DNA from: Caryophanales bacterium UBA5632 | GTDB lineage: Bacteria; Bacillota_I; Bacilli_A; Izemoplasmatales; Hujiaoplasmataceae | DNA: 33,714 nt | Assembly: GCA_002421405.1 (NCBI GenBank) | Contig: DIJY01000105.1 | Coordinates: 1 to 33,714, forward strand | Direction of reading: 5' to 3' | Shown here: piece after piece, positions 31,328 through 33,714 of the stretch | Numbering within the stretch: position 1 is the first letter of the stretch | Layout: every line of letters begins with the position of its first letter | The notes under the pieces: model-generated | What the model was told of the DNA's origin: nothing | What the model saw: only the letters and a program-made list of their open reading frames with translations | Databases searched by the model: none | Made by a program: the position numbers and the translations under genes

Positions 31328-32575
31328 GTGGATAAATACGTAATTCAAACTGAAGCGAAACGTTGTCTTGAATGTAAAACAAAACCTTGCGTTTTTGCTT
31401 GCCCTGCCCATAATAACATTCCTGAATTTATGAAAAAAATCAAGAATGGTTTATGGGATGAAGCAAGAGCAATTTGGCATGTTACTTCAAACCTTCCTGA
31501 ACTATGCGGGGCTCTCTGTCAAAACGAAAACCTGTGCGAAGGTGCCTGTACTTTAAATAAAATTCATAAACCAGTTAAAATTGGCATGATTGAAAAGGGT
31601 GTCTCTGAACTTTTTAAAGATGTCATTGATTATCCTATCACTAAAAATAACAAGCGTCACCTTGTCATTGGACTTGGACCAGCTGGCATTTCTAACGCAC
31701 TCAAAATGGCTGAACTTGGGTTTGATGTTGAAGCCATTGATTCTAATCCTAAATTAGGAGGGACGGTTTATAACTTAGTTCCAGATTTCAGATTTGACAA
31801 AATAATTTTAAACGATATTCAATCTAAATTTGATCTACTCAATATTAAAGTCAAGTATGATACCTATGTCGGTAAAGATATTTTCTTAAAAGATTTAATT
31901 GATCAGTATGATTCAATTTTTATCGCTGATGGTTTAGGTTTACCATCGACGGTTGATATTCACGTTGATCATCTTCATGTTTTTTATGCTCAAGATTTGC
32001 TAAATAAATATTTGTATAGCAAAGATGATCTGATTTCATTGCTCGGAAAAAATGTTTATATCGTGGGTTTGGGGAATGTGGCTATTGATATGGCCAGAAC
32101 ACTTCGAAGGCTGCATAAAACAGTTCATATCATCTACCGAAGAACCATCGATGATGCTCCGGCAGGCAAATCAGAAATTCAAGCTGCAATTGAAGAGGGT
32201 GTCGTTATTCATGAATTATTGGGACCGGTGTCATTCAAATTAAAAGGCAACGATAAAGTTTTGGATTGCGAAGGCACCTGTTTGATTAAATCGCCTACGG
32301 GCGGAAGAGACATCGTTCAGAAAGTTCCAAATAGTGAAACATCTTTCATGATTGATGATTTAATCTTTGCAACCGGTCAAAAAACCAGTGAAGTATTATT
32401 CCATGATAGTGGTGTTGTTCAAACACCAGAAATTTCTCCATTCGCGACAAATTATTCTCACATTTTTGTCGGTGGAGATCGTGTCAACAAAAATAAAAGA
32501 ATCGTCGATGCCATGGTCACTGGAATAACCGTTGCCAAACAAATCGCAGAAGGAATATATGAAACTAACCGTTAA
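31328..32575 (+). CDS. GltD-like FAD/NAD(P)H oxidoreductase with Fe-S N-terminus
   Basis: The 415-residue protein resembles the small subunit of NADPH-dependent glutamate synthase. The N-terminal domain has eight cysteines (13, 16, 21, 25 and 60, 64, 70, 74), in RCLECKTKPCVFACP and CGALCQNENLCEGAC, enough for two 4Fe-4S clusters. The FAD-binding GLGPAG (115-120) and an NAD(P)-binding GLGNVAIDMARTLRR (about 247-261) follow, then FATGQKTSE and the closing FVGGDR. It is shorter than GltD (about 470). No GltB large subunit is adjacent, so other electron-transfer roles (AegA, NfnB or SudA-like) are equally likely. The start is GTG 31328, supported by GGGAGGG (31314-31320). Its end overlaps the next gene by 17 bases. 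Confidence 0.85.
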   Translation: MDKYVIQTEAKRCLECKTKPCVFACPAHNNIPEFMKKIKNGLWDEARAIWHVTSNLPELCGALCQNENLCEGACTLNKIHKPVKIGMIEKGVSELFKDVIDYPITKNNKRHLVIGLGPAGISNALKMAELGFDVEAIDSNPKLGGTVYNLVPDFRFDKIILNDIQSKFDLLNIKVKYDTYVGKDIFLKDLIDQYDSIFIADGLGLPSTVDIHVDHLHVFYAQDLLNKYLYSKDDLISLLGKNVYIVGLGNVAIDMARTLRRLHKTVHIIYRRTIDDAPAGKSEIQAAIEEGVVIHELLGPVSFKLKGNDKVLDCEGTCLIKSPTGGRDIVQKVPNSETSFMIDDLIFATGQKTSEVLFHDSGVVQTPEISPFATNYSHIFVGGDRVNKNKRIVDAMVTGITVAKQIAEGIYETNR

Positions 32576-33206
32576 AAAATCATTAATTTATTTACTCGGA
32601 CTCGCATTATTAGGAATTTGTGTGACTTTAATTCAAAAAACAAATTTAGGAATGAGTAGTTGGGATGCTTTTTACCGAAATCTTTACGAAGGAATCCCTT
32701 TAGAGTATAAATATCTAAATCCAATTATTGCTTTAATTTTGATTCCGATTGCTTATTTGATTCAAAAAAAGCCGTGGAGTTTATGGATGTTATTTCCGCT
32801 TGTAATCAGTTTTTATATTGGTGTCATAATTGATTTATTGCTATTGGTCATTCCAAGTGTTGTTGGCTTAGGACTGTTATGGAATTTAGGCTACCTTGCC
32901 TTATCGATGATTGTTTGTGCCATTGGGTTGAATTTTGTCGTTTATTGTAAATATCCTTTGCCGGCCCTCGATGAACTTTGTTATGGTATTGGCGTTGCGA
33001 TGAAATCTACTTATGGAAAAGGAAAATTAGTCGGAGAGATACTAGCATTAATTTTAGCGATTATTGCCGGTTTGATTTTTCGCCATTATGAACAGTACTT
33101 TTTCATTGGCCCCACGACGATTATTTTTGCATTAGGAATTGGAAAAATGATTGATTTATTTAGAAAACCAGTCTTTAAATTGTTGGAGGCATTTGATGCG
33201 AATTGA
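32559..33206 (+). CDS. YczE/YyaS/YitT-type membrane protein
   Basis: A 215-residue protein with five membrane segments (about 7-26, 52-70, 76-104, 108-130 and 155-175) and a further one near 185-200. LIQKTNLGMSSWDAFYRNL matches the family's conserved LGxSPWD loop, and YPLPALDELCYGIG is similar to the second conserved loop. Members are widespread in Firmicutes but without an agreed role; YczE affects surfactin-type synthesis in Bacillus. ATG 32559 is chosen since AGAAGGAA lies just before it; the longer frame at 32532 starts in the flavoprotein gene. It overlaps the flavoprotein by 17 bases and the Nudix gene by 11, implying coupled translation. Confidence 0.82.
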   Translation: MKLTVKKSLIYLLGLALLGICVTLIQKTNLGMSSWDAFYRNLYEGIPLEYKYLNPIIALILIPIAYLIQKKPWSLWMLFPLVISFYIGVIIDLLLLVIPSVVGLGLLWNLGYLALSMIVCAIGLNFVVYCKYPLPALDELCYGIGVAMKSTYGKGKLVGEILALILAIIAGLIFRHYEQYFFIGPTTIIFALGIGKMIDLFRKPVFKLLEAFDAN

Positions 33207-33675
33207 AATCTTTGGGGACGGAATTGACCGTTCATCGATTAATCTAGAAAACTTTAAAATTTCATGTCGAAGCGTGGTTGAAAAAGAGGGTAAAATATTA
33301 ACGGTTTATTTTAATAAGACAGACCATTACAATCTACCAGGTGGTGGCCGTGAATTAGACGAATCGTTAGAATCTTGTTGCATTCGTGAAACGAAAGAAG
33401 AAACTGGTTATGATGTAACAATCCAAGCAGAAACGATAACTGTTATTGAATATTATCCTGATTCAACATGGGAAACACACTATTTTCGATGTCATTTAGT
33501 CACAGATAAAATGAGTGTCACATTTCCAACCGAAGAAGAACAATTTTCCAGGATGGAAACACGATGGGTCGAATTATATCAACTCCTTGAAATCTTTGAA
33601 TCTTCGCCAACAAAACATCAAAATGGTCAAAATATCCATGAGCGTGAACTCATCGGTTTACTCAATAGTTTATAA
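33196..33675 (+). CDS. Nudix hydrolase
   Basis: A 159-residue protein of the Nudix superfamily, which cleaves a nucleoside diphosphate linked to another group. The Nudix box is at residues 50-72: GGRELDESLESCCIRETKEETGY fits GX5EX7REUXEEXGU, with Thr in place of the hydrophobic U at one position; the glutamates that bind magnesium are all intact. The N-terminal strands (CRSVVEKEGKILTVYF) and the final helix complete a normal fold. Substrate is unknown; the ADP-ribose and 8-oxo-dGTP classes are both plausible. ATG 33196 is chosen with TTGGAGG (33183-33189) before it, overlapping the YczE-type gene; the longer frame at 33151 lies inside that gene. It is the last gene visible. Confidence 0.92.
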   Translation: MRIEIFGDGIDRSSINLENFKISCRSVVEKEGKILTVYFNKTDHYNLPGGGRELDESLESCCIRETKEETGYDVTIQAETITVIEYYPDSTWETHYFRCHLVTDKMSVTFPTEEEQFSRMETRWVELYQLLEIFESSPTKHQNGQNIHERELIGLLNSL

Positions 33676-33692
33676 ACTCCTTATTAGGAGTT
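33675..33692 (+). terminator. Hairpin after the Nudix gene, weak terminator
   Basis: AACTCCT (33675-33681), loop TATT, AGGAGTT (33686-33692) is a perfect 7 bp stem starting at the last base of the stop codon, but no T-run follows (CAGACTG). It may be a processing or partial terminator, or function with sequence past the window edge. Confidence 0.4.
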
Positions 33693-33714
33693 CAGACTGT
33701 TGAAAAAGTATTTC

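Noticed and set aside
1..33714. Mycoplasma-type UGA=Trp code
   Set aside because: Several genes end with TGA at the expected protein end (nadC, AI-2E-type gene, dCMP deaminase, lspA, thioredoxin), and tryptophans are TGG.
1..33714. CRISPR arrays, tRNA or rRNA genes, insertion sequences, phage or defence genes
   Set aside because: No regularly spaced repeats, no tRNA-like cloverleaf or rRNA stretch, and no transposase, integrase or defence-type protein motif was seen.

Overview
This is an AT-rich bacterial chromosome segment made almost entirely of housekeeping genes. TGA is used as a stop (for example nadC and the AI-2E-type gene) and tryptophan is TGG throughout, so the Mycoplasma UGA=Trp code is not in use. 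The gene types and orders (recJ-apt-rel-dtd-hisS, rnhC next to mutS2, tig next to lon, truB-ribF, lspA-rluD, RNase HIII, MutS2) point to a low-GC Firmicutes-type lineage. Several neighbourhoods look like stripped-down Bacillus arrangements, with no aspS after hisS, no clpX between tig and lon, and no zapA/cvpA/polX beside mutS2. That would fit a genome-reduced relative such as an Acholeplasma- or Izemoplasma-like organism. This placement is inference; no rRNA is present to confirm it.

Layout. 1-8493: an unrecognised 5'-cut gene coupled to nadC; then recJ-apt-rel-dtd (nucleic acid repair, adenine salvage, (p)ppGpp, D-amino-acid proofreading); then acpP with its own strong promoter and hisS. 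8553-10126: two membrane protein genes. 10165-15591: a tightly packed run of tcdA, msrA, psuG, dCMP deaminase, a membrane-anchored S16 (Lon-like) protease, a small membrane protein, lspA and rluD, ending in a UUCG-loop terminator. 15694-18816: a TetR regulator with a perfect palindromic operator just downstream of its -10 box, an ABC exporter (ATPase and two permeases) and a 41-residue membrane microprotein. 18926-19348: a small lipoprotein. 19397-21076 (minus strand): sodA and rnhC. 21147-23806: mutS2 and a thioredoxin. 23888-26587: truB, ribF and a DUF697-like membrane protein. 26661-30457: trigger factor and Lon, each with its own promoter and terminator. 30571-33675: an alpha/beta hydrolase, a GltD-like flavoprotein, a YczE-type membrane protein and a Nudix hydrolase in one overlapping unit.

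Promoters are easy to see because many carry TATAAT with a 16-17 bp spacer, and rho-independent hairpins end most units. No tRNA, rRNA, CRISPR array, insertion sequence, phage gene or toxin-antitoxin pair was found, and no stretch over 300 bases lacks a gene. I found no clear new multi-gene system. The most unusual single items are a symmetric cysteine tail on histidyl-tRNA synthetase, a terminator-like hairpin just before hisS with no room for a promoter after it, the TetR operator with its exporter and microprotein, and an unrecognised gene translationally linked to nadC.
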